Shown in pieces: positions 7,485-13,523 of a DNA stretch of 21,188 nt; position 1 is the first letter of the stretch, and each line of letters begins with the position of its first letter. Origin of the DNA: a virus; the IMG/VR virus record IMGVR_UViG_3300042294_002087, positions 1 to 21,188 of that record. One strand, 5' to 3'. Under the pieces are notes generated by a model, which was not told the origin of the DNA, did no database searches, and saw only the letters and a program-made list of their open reading frames with translations. Made by a program: the position numbers and the translations under genes.

Positions 7485-8473
7485 CATTATCAGATATAGC
7501 ACGTTCATACAGGGATAAGTACGGTATGCAAATGCCATCGCTCAAACTTGCACGTATAATGTATAATGAAAATAAGCTATCATTCAAGCACGTGGAAGCA
7601 GCACGCAGCATCCTGCGAAGGATTGAGGGAAAGAATCAGAGTCCGGAAAAAGCAATCAAAACCAAATATTATATGCCGAATGACAGACCGAAAAACCCGT
7701 ATAAGTTACCGGAATCGTATCAGGAAGAACGCAAGCCGTATAAGCTACCGATTGCCTGTAACAACATTCTTTTGATTTCTGATTTACACATTCCATACCA
7801 CGATATTAATGCCGTTACATTAGCACTTAATTACGGAGTTGAAAATAAGATTAACACTATTTTAATCAACGGGGATTTAATAGATAATCACCAAGTAAGC
7901 AGGTTCGAGCGTGATCCAAAGAAGCGCTCGGTTAAACAGGAATTTGATGCAACAAAGCAGTTTCTTCGGGTATTACGTGCCACGTTCCCGGATGCTCATA
8001 TCTATTGGTTAAAGGGCAACCATTGTATAAGATGGGAAAAATTCCTGTTACAAAAAGCATCCGAAATATGGGATGACCCGTATTTTCATCTGGAGGAAAG
8101 ATTACGCCTAAATGAAGAAAGGGTACATCTGTTAGATGATAAGGTACTTGTAAAAGCAGGGAAGTTATCTATAACTCACGGGCATCACATATTCAAGGGT
8201 GTATTTGCCCCGGTATCACCTGCACGTGGAGCGTTTCTAAGGGCAAAGCAGACCGTTATTGTTGGGCATCTTCATAGGGCATCCCATCATCCGGAGATTA
8301 CTTTGGATGGAGAAGTTATCAGTTGTTGGAGTACTGGCTGCCTTTGTGAACTTAGACCAGACTATTCGCCATTGGTAAGCAATAGCCAACACGGATTCGC
8401 ACACATTACTATTGAGAAAGATGGCAATTTTCATGTTAAGAACTTTCAGATAATTAACGGCAAATTGTACTAA
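7481..8473 (+). CDS. Calcineurin-like metallophosphoesterase
   Basis: The start at ATG 7481 overlaps the previous stop by 4 bases and gives 330 residues; an in-frame start at 7400 would lie inside the previous gene and is unlikely. All metal-binding motifs are present: SDLHIP (Asp101, His103), NGDLIDN (Asp132), KGNH (Asn180, His181), THGHH (His233, His235) and GHLHRA (His263, His265). Residues 1-50 look like a small helical domain (IARSYRDKYG, ILRRIEGK) separate from the enzyme. Phage enzymes of this class act on phosphodiesters in nucleic acids or nucleotides; the substrate here is unknown. It ends the rightward structural block, next to an HExxH gene. Confidence 0.85.
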   Translation: MTLSDIARSYRDKYGMQMPSLKLARIMYNENKLSFKHVEAARSILRRIEGKNQSPEKAIKTKYYMPNDRPKNPYKLPESYQEERKPYKLPIACNNILLISDLHIPYHDINAVTLALNYGVENKINTILINGDLIDNHQVSRFERDPKKRSVKQEFDATKQFLRVLRATFPDAHIYWLKGNHCIRWEKFLLQKASEIWDDPYFHLEERLRLNEERVHLLDDKVLVKAGKLSITHGHHIFKGVFAPVSPARGAFLRAKQTVIVGHLHRASHHPEITLDGEVISCWSTGCLCELRPDYSPLVSNSQHGFAHITIEKDGNFHVKNFQIINGKLY

Positions 8474-8475
8474 CC

Positions 8476-8709
8476 ATGAAAGTAATCCATCGCAAGTTAG
8501 GGAAGGAAAAAGCGTATGGATTAGCCCACATAGATTCCAATACCATTGAGATAGATAGCCGACTGAAACCTAAGCATAAGTTAGAGATTACAATTCACGA
8601 AGCGTTGCACATACTTTATCCGACTGATTCGGAAACTGCCATTGTACGGAAATCAAAGCGGTTATGTGCGGTGTTATGGCAGGAGGGGTATAGGAAGGTG
8701 GAAAAATGA
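8476..8709 (+). CDS. Small HExxH metallopeptidase-like protein
   Basis: The 77-residue protein has HEALH at residues 42-46, a zinc-binding HExxH motif preceded by LEITI as in minimal metallopeptidases, then a Glu in YPTDSETAIV that could be the third ligand and an LWQEGYRK end. It is shorter than the usual M78 or SprT-type enzymes, so it may be a stripped-down relative or a zinc protein without protease activity. It starts 2 bases after the phosphoesterase stop and is the last rightward gene before convergent leftward genes. Confidence 0.6.
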   Translation: MKVIHRKLGKEKAYGLAHIDSNTIEIDSRLKPKHKLEITIHEALHILYPTDSETAIVRKSKRLCAVLWQEGYRKVEK

Positions 8710-8726
8710 TAGGCCTTCCACCTATC
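8696..8726. other. Competing inverted repeats at the end of the HExxH gene
   Basis: AGGTGGA (8696-8702) can pair with TCCACCT (8717-8723), while GATAGG (8708-8713) can pair with CCTATC (8721-8726) over a 7-base loop. The two hairpins exclude each other. They lie between convergent genes but have no T-tract, so I do not call a terminator. Confidence 0.35.
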
Positions 8727-8783
8727 CGGCAATGCTGACTTTTGTTACTGGGTGTCGACTCATGCTATTGGAACCCACTATCT

Positions 8784-8879
8784 TTACTTATCCTTACTCC
8801 GGTGCTTATTCTCATACTCACCGATTCTGTATGCCATGATAAGGGTTCCGAAGAACATTGCTGCAATAATGTAAATCAT
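8784..8879 (-). CDS. 31-residue membrane microprotein
   Basis: The ATG (8879-8877) overlaps the TGA of the upstream DnaA-like gene in an ATGA arrangement, and the frame runs 31 codons to TAA at 8784. The sequence is one hydrophobic helix (IYIIAAMFFGTLIMAYRI) followed by a charged tail (EYENKHRSKDK), so a single-pass membrane protein with its basic tail probably inside. Translational coupling and a clean membrane-plus-tail layout favour a real gene despite its size. Role unknown; similar phage microproteins can affect host membrane or superinfection, but nothing here proves that. Confidence 0.5.
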   Translation of the reverse strand: MIYIIAAMFFGTLIMAYRIGEYENKHRSKDK

Positions 8880-9310
8880 AAAATTACGTTAAGGTTTTCA
8901 ATATGGGTTTTGTACTCGTTATCGAACTTTGAAGTAAGGCTATTATTAACTGATTTCTTAGCGTGGATAACGCTGGTATGATCTCTGCTGCCGAATATAC
9001 CGCCCACCTCTGATAAAGTGATTTCCGTTTGATTCAGCAAATACCACATGGTTATGTGGCGGGCTACTACGATATTTCTCATCCGGCTTTTAGATTGCAA
9101 AGACTCAAACGGTATTCGAAAGTAGTTACTGCAAGTTTTAATGATGTTATCTATTTGCAGTTTTGAGTTCAATACGATAGGTACATTGACTTTCCCTTTC
9201 ATACCGGGGAGAGCAAAGTAGCTTATCCTTTGCTTTGGCGTGGATGGCAAGTAAAGAGTAATAAAGGGGGATGCGTTTAAGCGTTCTGTTTTGAGTTTTT
9301 TGGTTAGCAT
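8876..9310 (-). CDS. DnaA domain-IV-only DNA-binding protein
   Basis: From ATG 9310 the protein has 144 residues. Residues about 54-125 match DnaA domain IV: NIIKTCSNYFRIPFESL, then the basic loop SKSRMRNIVVARHITMWYL and the signature GSRDHTSVIHA (GxRDHTTVxHA in DnaA), whose Arg and His residues read the DnaA box. No AAA+ ATPase domain is present, so it can bind but not itself oligomerise with ATP like DnaA. The longer frame from 9382 would place its start before a terminator hairpin and is rejected. The gene lies downstream of that terminator, so it may need readthrough or its own promoter. It could direct replication at the DnaA-box-like site near 16961 or act as a regulator. Confidence 0.78.
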   Translation of the reverse strand: MLTKKLKTERLNASPFITLYLPSTPKQRISYFALPGMKGKVNVPIVLNSKLQIDNIIKTCSNYFRIPFESLQSKSRMRNIVVARHITMWYLLNQTEITLSEVGGIFGSRDHTSVIHAKKSVNNSLTSKFDNEYKTHIENLNVIL

Positions 9311-9336
9311 TGTGCATTGTTTGAAATTGAAGTGAT

Positions 9337-9365
9337 AAAAACCCCCCGACACTTCTGCCAGGGGG
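9337..9365 (-). terminator. Rho-independent terminator after the leftward 129-residue gene
   Basis: Read on the minus strand, CCCCCTGGCA (9365-9356) pairs with TGTCGGGGG (9351-9342, two G-T wobbles) around a GAAG tetraloop to give a 10-bp stem, followed by TTTTT (9341-9337). It begins 10 bases beyond the stop of the gene at 9375-9764 and lies upstream of the DnaA-like gene, so it would separate or attenuate the two. Its sequence is related to the terminator at 16924. Confidence 0.78.
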
Positions 9366-9374
9366 AAACCAAAA

Positions 9375-9764
9375 CTAACCACGAGATAGTAAATTTACGT
9401 ATTCTGCGCTGAATGGCAAGGCAAATAACTCTTGCATTAATACCCGGCTTACCAAAATTGCCCCATTGTTATAAGTTGAACGGATAGACTTGTAAGGGAT
9501 ATGCATTTCGTTAAAGTCTAAATCTTCAAGCATACGCTCCTTTGTAGGGTATTCCTCATACCGATTAGCGTTCGGGCTAAAGATTTCATACACCGTGCGA
9601 ATATCTACTAACTCCGTGCGCTGCATGTAAAATTTGATGGTGTAGATAGGCTCTCCGGCATCATCGTAACATACGAAGGAGTTACCTTTGCGGTCATACT
9701 GTAAGCCCGTACGCTCTGCATACTGTTGGGCTAATTGCGGGGTTGAAAGTACTACTGTTGTCAT
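9375..9764 (-). CDS. 129-residue hypothetical protein
   Basis: A soluble protein without a signal peptide or membrane helix. It opens with TPQLAQQYAERTG, then has a GNSFVCYDDAGEPIYTIKFY beta-hairpin region and an alpha-rich second half. The frame is clean, starts 11 bases after the 55-residue gene on the same strand and is followed at once by a strong terminator, so it is a real member of the leftward operon behind the repressor. I do not recognise the family. Genes in this position in phages are often host-takeover or counter-defence proteins, but no motif here supports a specific role. Confidence 0.62.
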   Translation of the reverse strand: MTTVVLSTPQLAQQYAERTGLQYDRKGNSFVCYDDAGEPIYTIKFYMQRTELVDIRTVYEIFSPNANRYEEYPTKERMLEDLDFNEMHIPYKSIRSTYNNGAILVSRVLMQELFALPFSAEYVNLLSRG

Positions 9765-9775
9765 GTGTTTGGTTT

Positions 9776-9943
9776 TTATGGTTTGAGTTTGGGTTTACAT
9801 TTGAAGATGGCAACGAGATTGCCAGTATAACTATCTAATCCATCTTGGAAGTTTTCAGCTAAATAAAATCCTATATCATTAGTCCAATTAATTTGCACTA
9901 AACAAGGGAATGATTCTCCCGGGAATGAATTGTTAATTATCAT
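9776..9943 (-). CDS. 55-residue hypothetical protein
   Basis: ATG 9943 to TAA 9776 encodes 55 residues with an LVQINWTNDIGFYLAENF stretch, a GNLVAIFKCKPKLKP end, and alternating hydrophobic residues that suggest a small beta-rich fold. It starts 4 bases after the stop of the 47-residue gene and ends 11 bases before the 129-residue gene, so it fits the leftward operon exactly. Function unknown. It is shorter than common gene-calling limits. Confidence 0.52.
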   Translation of the reverse strand: MIINNSFPGESFPCLVQINWTNDIGFYLAENFQDGLDSYTGNLVAIFKCKPKLKP

Positions 9944-9947
9944 ACAA

Positions 9948-10091
9948 TTAATATAATGAATGAATGGTTAAAACTCCGGTGTATTTATTATCTCGCCTAA
10001 TCCTTACACATTGCTTCTTCGCATCGTGCAAACTTTGAGCGAGGATAATATCTCGCAGGATGTTGTTAAAGTAGATTAGGTAGGTGTTCAT
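9948..10091 (-). CDS. 47-residue hypothetical protein
   Basis: ATG 10091 to TAA 9948 encodes 47 residues: NTYLIYFNNILRDIILAQSL, then a basic patch (KKQCVRIRRDNK) and a GVLTIHSLY end. It lies 38 bases beyond the repressor stop and 4 bases before the next leftward gene. The helical N-terminal half and basic middle could suit a small nucleic-acid-binding or regulatory protein, but this is a guess. The support is operon spacing and an uninterrupted frame. Confidence 0.5.
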   Translation of the reverse strand: MNTYLIYFNNILRDIILAQSLHDAKKQCVRIRRDNKYTGVLTIHSLY

Positions 10092-10129
10092 GTGTCAAAG
10101 ATATAATTCTATTCCAATACCACCCAAAT

Positions 10130-10306
10130 TTATTTTATACTTTTTTTCAATTCTTTTAGTATCTCTTTGATTTTCAATGATTCATCTTCCGTAATTTGCG
10201 ACTTACCATTACGAAATTCGTGTAATTTCAGTTTACGGATGCCCGCTTTTCTTTCAATTTCGGTAAGGTTTAACATTCTGTCTTGTAAGATTGTGTGTAG
10301 ATTCAT
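10130..10306 (-). CDS. 58-residue HTH repressor (XRE/Cro-like)
   Basis: ATG 10306 to TAA 10130 encodes 58 residues. LTEIERKAGIRKLKLHEFRN reads as a helix-turn-helix (Ala-Gly at the turn, recognition helix KLKLHEFRNGK), followed by ITEDESLKIKEILKEL, the usual third and fourth helices of a Cro/XRE fold. It is shorter than most XRE repressors and has no added domain. It begins just left of a region with two divergent promoters sharing one 17-bp palindrome, the expected place for an autoregulated phage switch protein. The HTH is visible; the target site is inferred from position. Confidence 0.68.
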   Translation of the reverse strand: MNLHTILQDRMLNLTEIERKAGIRKLKLHEFRNGKSQITEDESLKIKEILKELKKSIK

Positions 10307-10324
10307 GATTAAAATATATTTTTA

Positions 10325-10355
10325 CAAACCTACAAAATAATTTTGGTAGTATCAA
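10325..10355 (-). promoter_or_regulatory. Leftward promoter of the repressor operon
   Basis: On the minus strand a TTG (10355-10353) is followed after 20 bases by TAGGTTTG (10332-10325), a full match to the Bacteroidota pattern TTG-N19-21-TAnnTTTG. The repressor ATG is 18 bases downstream, giving a short leader. Confidence 0.68.
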
Positions 10356-10357
10356 AA
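10341..10357. promoter_or_regulatory. 17-bp palindromic operator shared by divergent promoters
   Basis: TTTTGGTAGTATCAAAA is symmetric about its central G except at one position on each side (G/A with T/C). The left arm contains the TTG of the rightward promoter (10343-10345) and the right arm contains the TTG, read in reverse, of the leftward promoter (10353-10355). A bound dimer would cover both -33 elements. The adjacent HTH protein is the obvious ligand; that assignment is inference. Confidence 0.62.
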
Positions 10358-10373
10358 CTATTTCCAATCTTTG
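10343..10373 (+). promoter_or_regulatory. Rightward promoter of the recombination/replication operon
   Basis: TTG (10343-10345), 20 bases, then AATCTTTG (10366-10373) matches TAnnTTTG at seven of eight positions (first T is A). The ATG of the RecT-like gene is 20 bases further on. It overlaps the leftward promoter and the palindrome. Confidence 0.58.
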
Positions 10374-10393
10374 AGTCCTAAAACTTTAAACAC

Positions 10394-11089
10394 ATGAACA
10401 TCGTAAAACACACCGCCACCGAAATAATGAGCATCGGTAAGGCGTTTGCGGAATCGGGAATGTTTCCCGACATCAAATCCGCTGCTCAAGCAATCGTAAA
10501 AATTCAAGCAGGTGCTGAGTTGGGTATCGCACCTTTTGCGGCAATGTCCGGTATCCACATTATTAGCGGTAAGCCTACCATTGGGGCGGGCGTTATGGCT
10601 GCAATGGTAAAAGCATCGGGTAAGTACAACTATCGGGTAACGGAGCAGACCGACAAAGTATGCTCTATTATTTTCTACGAAGGTGCTGAAATCATTGGCA
10701 CTTCTACCTTCACTATCGAAGATGCAAAGAAAGCAGGTACTAAAAACACCGAGAAGTTTCCCCGTAATATGCTATTTGCAAGGGCTATGAGTAACGGTGT
10801 TAAGTGGTACACTCCGGATGTATTTGCAGGGCCGGTGTACGTGCCAGAGGAAATGGAATCAGTAGGTATTAATGGCAGCATTTACGATATAGCTGCCGAA
10901 ACATGGAAAACCAAACGCATCCTAACAGATGAGCAATTCCAAAACGCTATCGTAAAAATTCAAGATGGGGAATGTATCAAAGGCAGTACCGTAACCGTTT
11001 ACGATTGGGTACGTACAGAATGCCAACTTACCGAAGCACAACAATCAACATTTAACCTTTTAAACACTACAGACAATGGAACTGATTAA
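10394..11089 (+). CDS. RecT-like single-strand annealing protein (putative)
   Basis: The 231-residue protein has the layout of a RecT-like phage family: an N-terminal helix block with AGAELGIAPFAAMSGIHII, then GKPTIGAGVMAAMVKASG, a middle strand pair (IGTSTFTIEDAKKAG), and KFPRNMLFARAMSNGVKWY followed by PDVFAGPVYVPEEM. The last 60 residues are variable. Proteins of this kind pair complementary single strands during phage recombination and repair. It is the first gene of the rightward operon, its stop overlaps the next gene by 14 bases, and an SSB-like gene and a nuclease lie further downstream. I assign it from the motif pattern only, so the subfamily is uncertain. Confidence 0.55.
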   Translation: MNIVKHTATEIMSIGKAFAESGMFPDIKSAAQAIVKIQAGAELGIAPFAAMSGIHIISGKPTIGAGVMAAMVKASGKYNYRVTEQTDKVCSIIFYEGAEIIGTSTFTIEDAKKAGTKNTEKFPRNMLFARAMSNGVKWYTPDVFAGPVYVPEEMESVGINGSIYDIAAETWKTKRILTDEQFQNAIVKIQDGECIKGSTVTVYDWVRTECQLTEAQQSTFNLLNTTDNGTD

Positions 11090-11537
11090 ATTTAACCACA
11101 CTACAAAGGAAGAGCGCACACAGGTTGTACGTGAAATCTTCCAAGAAGTATTAGAGGGCCGCATTAACCCTATGGAGTTACACATCCGGATGAAATGCCT
11201 GGAGGAAGTAGTAAAGCAACTTACCTCAATGCCTGCGTACAAAGCCATCGTACTGGATGATGCTGAGAAACATGGCAAGTCCTTTCAGTATCACAATGCG
11301 AAGGTTGATATTCGGGAGGTTGGGGTGAAGTATGATTATAGTAACTGCGGGAGTATGACACTTCATGAATTGTACACAGAACAAACCTTAATAAATAATT
11401 CAATAAAAGATTTTGAAACGTATTTAAAAGGTGTTCCAAAAACAGGAATTGAAGTAGTTAATATTCATGGCGAAGTAGAAACTCATTACCCACCTGCGAA
11501 AACTTCTACCACGAGTGTAGCGGTGACGCTTAAATAG
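11076..11537 (+). CDS. Hypothetical protein of the recombination module
   Basis: The 153-residue protein is helical in its first half (TTKEERTQVVREIFQEVLEG, MKCLEEVVKQL) and has a conserved-looking VKYDYSNCGSM turn, a second helical stretch with an FETYLKGVPKTGIEV block, and a Thr/Ser-rich tail. It overlaps the RecT-like gene by 14 bases. Proteins with a KYDYSNCG motif occur next to recombination genes in Bacteroidota phages, but I do not know their activity. A partner of the annealing protein is one possibility. Confidence 0.55.
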   Translation: MELIKFNHTTKEERTQVVREIFQEVLEGRINPMELHIRMKCLEEVVKQLTSMPAYKAIVLDDAEKHGKSFQYHNAKVDIREVGVKYDYSNCGSMTLHELYTEQTLINNSIKDFETYLKGVPKTGIEVVNIHGEVETHYPPAKTSTTSVAVTLK

Positions 11538-11546
11538 AAAATGGCA

Positions 11547-11637
11547 ACCACCTTGGCGTAATCGGGAATGAATACCGACTTGGGATAACGCCCCCGTGTT
11601 ATGCGGGGAGATACAGGTTCGAATCCTGTAGGTGGTT
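11547..11637 (+). tRNA. tRNA-like element with enlarged D-loop (possibly degenerate)
   Basis: A 7-bp acceptor stem (ACCACCT 11547-11553 with AGGTGGT 11630-11636) and a canonical T-arm (ACAGG-TTCGAAT-CCTGT, 11613-11629) are perfect. GCGT (11556-11559) pairs with ACGC (11588-11591) as a D-stem, but the loop is 28 bases instead of about 8-11 and holds a small hairpin (TCGG/CCGA). CCCCG/CGGGG (11592-11596, 11604-11608) makes an anticodon-type stem with a 7-base loop TGTTATG. Position 33 is G, not the universal U, and the central triplet would be UUA; shifting the stem by one would centre GTT (Asn) but breaks pairing. CCA is not encoded. It sits cleanly between two genes. It may be a decayed tRNA, a regulatory mimic or an unusual tRNA. 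Confidence 0.5.
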
Positions 11638-11646
11638 CTAAATCAT

Positions 11647-11667
11647 ACCGGCTCTGATTAACCGGCT
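11647..11667 (+). repeat. Short direct repeat before the AT-rich gene
   Basis: ACCGGCT occurs twice 14 bases apart (11647-11653, 11661-11667), just ahead of the ATG at 11673. Each copy contains the palindrome CCGG. It could be a small operator or the edge of an insertion; evidence is weak. Confidence 0.3.
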
Positions 11668-11672
11668 TTGTT

Positions 11673-12041
11673 ATGAACGATTATAAAGAGAAAATTCAAT
11701 TACTCATTGATTATCTAAAAGAAAAGCAGCCATTCCGGAATAAGGAGGTTTGCGAATTGTTTAAAGTAAGTCTTGCATTATCAACAGTATTGAGAAATGC
11801 AGGGTATTTAGAGAAAAATAAAGATGGGGCATTTATTGCCACCGATTTGATTACTTCACTTACATTTGATATTTACACTACATTAATGAGTGAGTATCAT
11901 AAAAAAATGAATGAAAAGTACGTATCTCAAAAAACACAAAAACCAGTAACAATACAAGATTTCTTAAAAAACAGAATGGGTAAAAACGATGCTAAAGAAT
12001 TAGCAACCGCAATTTACAACGTAATTAAACCATACCTATAA
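11673..12041 (+). CDS. AT-rich HTH-like hypothetical protein
   Basis: The 122-residue protein is Lys/Glu-rich and almost all helical. Residues about 17-47 (QPFRNKEVCELFKVSLALST, then VLRNAGYLEKNKDG) look like a winged helix-turn-helix, followed by a helical second half with KNRMGKNDAKELATAIYNVI. By hand count the gene is about 30% G+C, far below the 47% of the gene at 13523, which suggests recent acquisition. It follows the tRNA-like element by 35 bases and stands alone between the recombination and SSB genes. A regulatory or DNA-binding role is a guess from the fold. Confidence 0.52.
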   Translation: MNDYKEKIQLLIDYLKEKQPFRNKEVCELFKVSLALSTVLRNAGYLEKNKDGAFIATDLITSLTFDIYTTLMSEYHKKMNEKYVSQKTQKPVTIQDFLKNRMGKNDAKELATAIYNVIKPYL

Positions 12042-12079
12042 CTATTAAAGGCGCTGGCTCCCTATATCCAGTCTTAAAC

Positions 12080-12346
12080 ATGGCTACATTCTACACAGGC
12101 AGCATCTGCCTATCAGACATCCCGAAAGAGAAAATTACCGAAGCCAAAAACGGTAAGAAGTATCTTAACCTTACCCTATGGGTGAATGATACCGCCGATC
12201 AGTACGGTAACATTGGCAGCATTCAAGTATCACAGACTAAGGAGCAAAGGGATGCACAGGAAAAGAAGCAGTATATTGGGAATTTTAAGGCACCGAATAC
12301 ACAGGTAGCCGCTGCATCTATTGATGACCAAAGTTTACCCTTTTAA
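12080..12346 (+). CDS. Small SSB-like single-stranded DNA-binding protein (putative)
   Basis: The 88-residue protein reads as a small OB-type beta fold: KKYLNLTLWVND strand pair, a YGNIGSIQVSQTKEQRD turn, and a KKQYIGNFK strand. It ends in DDQSLPF, an acidic, hydrophobic tail like the DDDIPF tail through which bacterial SSB recruits replication and repair proteins. It is about half the usual SSB length, as in some phage versions. It lies between the recombination and DNA modification genes. The tail is visible; DNA binding is inferred. Confidence 0.5.
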   Translation: MATFYTGSICLSDIPKEKITEAKNGKKYLNLTLWVNDTADQYGNIGSIQVSQTKEQRDAQEKKQYIGNFKAPNTQVAAASIDDQSLPF

Positions 12347-12353
12347 CTCACCA

Positions 12354-12377
12354 GGGAGGGGCAAATCAACCCCTCCC
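12354..12377 (+). terminator. Perfect 8-bp hairpin after the SSB-like gene (possible terminator)
   Basis: GGGAGGGG (12354-12361) pairs perfectly with CCCCTCCC (12370-12377) around an 8-base loop. It begins 8 bases after the stop codon. Only TTAATC follows, so termination may be partial or it may be an mRNA-stabilising hairpin. Confidence 0.45.
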
Positions 12378-12390
12378 TTAATCACAAACC

Positions 12391-12585
12391 ATGACCATCC
12401 ACCAATACATCGAAAGAAAATACTTTCGGCTAAACACTATGGCTACAATCCGCAACGGGGTACTTTACCATTGGGTTAATAATCGTTGGATGCCGAACAA
12501 GGAATTTGAACGGATATACCCTTTGCCGAATAAGGTGGGGAAGCAGTTGACTAATTTGGATTCACGGAAGAATAGCCTACTATGA
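12391..12585 (+). CDS. 64-residue hypothetical protein
   Basis: A basic, aromatic-rich small protein (HQYIERKYFRLNTMATIRNG, then VLYHWVNNRWMP and a KLTN-poor tail). It has no signal peptide or membrane helix. Its stop overlaps the ATG of the methyltransferase by 4 bases (ATGA), so the two are translated together. I do not recognise the family; coupling suggests a role linked to the modification genes, but nothing more can be said. Confidence 0.5.
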   Translation: MTIHQYIERKYFRLNTMATIRNGVLYHWVNNRWMPNKEFERIYPLPNKVGKQLTNLDSRKNSLL

Positions 12586-13523
12586 TTGAGTTAAATAAGA
12601 TTTACAACGAGCCATGTTTGGAAACGCTAAAACGTATGCCTAACGATTTTTTAGATTGTGTAATTACTTCCCCTCCTTACTGGCAACTTAGAGATTACGG
12701 CTATGAAGGGCAATGGGGTTTAGAGCCAACGTACAATCAATACCTTGAACACCTTTGGGAATTAATGGATGAAATATACAGGGTATTGAAACCAGATGGC
12801 ACTTGTTGGGTTAATTTGGGGGATACTTATGGTACTCAATCGGGCGGATTAAAAGGTAAAAGCACTTTTGACCCGAAAAATAAAAATGCAACTATTCAGG
12901 TAATTGAGCAATCCAAAACAATACACAAATGCCTCCTCCTTATCCCTCACCGTTTTGCCATTGGTTGTATTGATAGAGGTTGGATAGTTCGCAACGATAT
13001 AGTATGGGCAAAGCGTAATGGTATGCCTGAATCAGTTACTGATAGGTTTAGCAAAAAGCATGAGTATTTTTTCTTCATGGTAAAATCAGAAAAGTATTAT
13101 TTTGATTTAGATGCGGTGAGGTCTAAGCACATACACGCAAACGATAAAAGAAATGATGGGGAACGGCATATTTATAAAGAAGGTGTTAAATCTATGAATA
13201 ACGATATGTTGGCCACAAATGCAGTATCATTTAACCCATTAGGCAAAAACCCCGGCAGCGTTTCTGATTTTTGGGATATACCTACAAAGCCATCTTCTAA
13301 TCAGCATTATGCAGCGTATAACGATGAATTGATAAAGAAGCCTATTTTAGCCGGATGCCCTGAAGGTGGTATAATCTATGACCCGTTTATGGGTACTGGC
13401 AGCACGGCTGAATCGGCATTAAGGGCTAACCGTAAATTTATCGGCAGCGAAATGTCAGAAAAGTATATTGATATTGCCAACAAAAGATTAGAGCCTTATT
13501 TACTTCAATCAACATTATTCTAA
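12582..13523 (+). CDS. N4-cytosine/N6-adenine DNA methyltransferase (beta class)
   Basis: The 313-residue enzyme has the catalytic motif IV TSPPYW at residues 29-34 near the N-terminus and the SAM-binding motif I DPFMGTGST at 267-275 near the C-terminus, the order of beta-class amino-methyltransferases. LRDYG, QWGLEPT and GTCWVNLGDTYG between them are typical of a phage family. The SPPYW form leans to m4C but does not exclude m6A. It overlaps the upstream gene by 4 bases and the nuclease gene by 1. No restriction enzyme partner is seen, so it probably protects phage DNA. The target sequence cannot be read from the protein. Confidence 0.88.
   Translation: MIELNKIYNEPCLETLKRMPNDFLDCVITSPPYWQLRDYGYEGQWGLEPTYNQYLEHLWELMDEIYRVLKPDGTCWVNLGDTYGTQSGGLKGKSTFDPKNKNATIQVIEQSKTIHKCLLLIPHRFAIGCIDRGWIVRNDIVWAKRNGMPESVTDRFSKKHEYFFFMVKSEKYYFDLDAVRSKHIHANDKRNDGERHIYKEGVKSMNNDMLATNAVSFNPLGKNPGSVSDFWDIPTKPSSNQHYAAYNDELIKKPILAGCPEGGIIYDPFMGTGSTAESALRANRKFIGSEMSEKYIDIANKRLEPYLLQSTLF

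Noticed and set aside
8742-8981. Plus-strand frame opposite the leftward DnaA-like and microprotein genes
   Set aside because: The leftward genes carry a clear DnaA domain IV and an ATGA overlap, while the plus frame has no motif.
9310-9382. Longer start for the DnaA-like gene at 9382
   Set aside because: It would place the first codons across a strong terminator hairpin and adds a segment with no recognisable domain.
11547-11637. Functional ochre (UAA) suppressor tRNA
   Set aside because: The central UUA triplet would read UAA, but most genes here stop at TAA and the loop lacks U33, so suppression would be harmful and the tRNA is probably not decoding.
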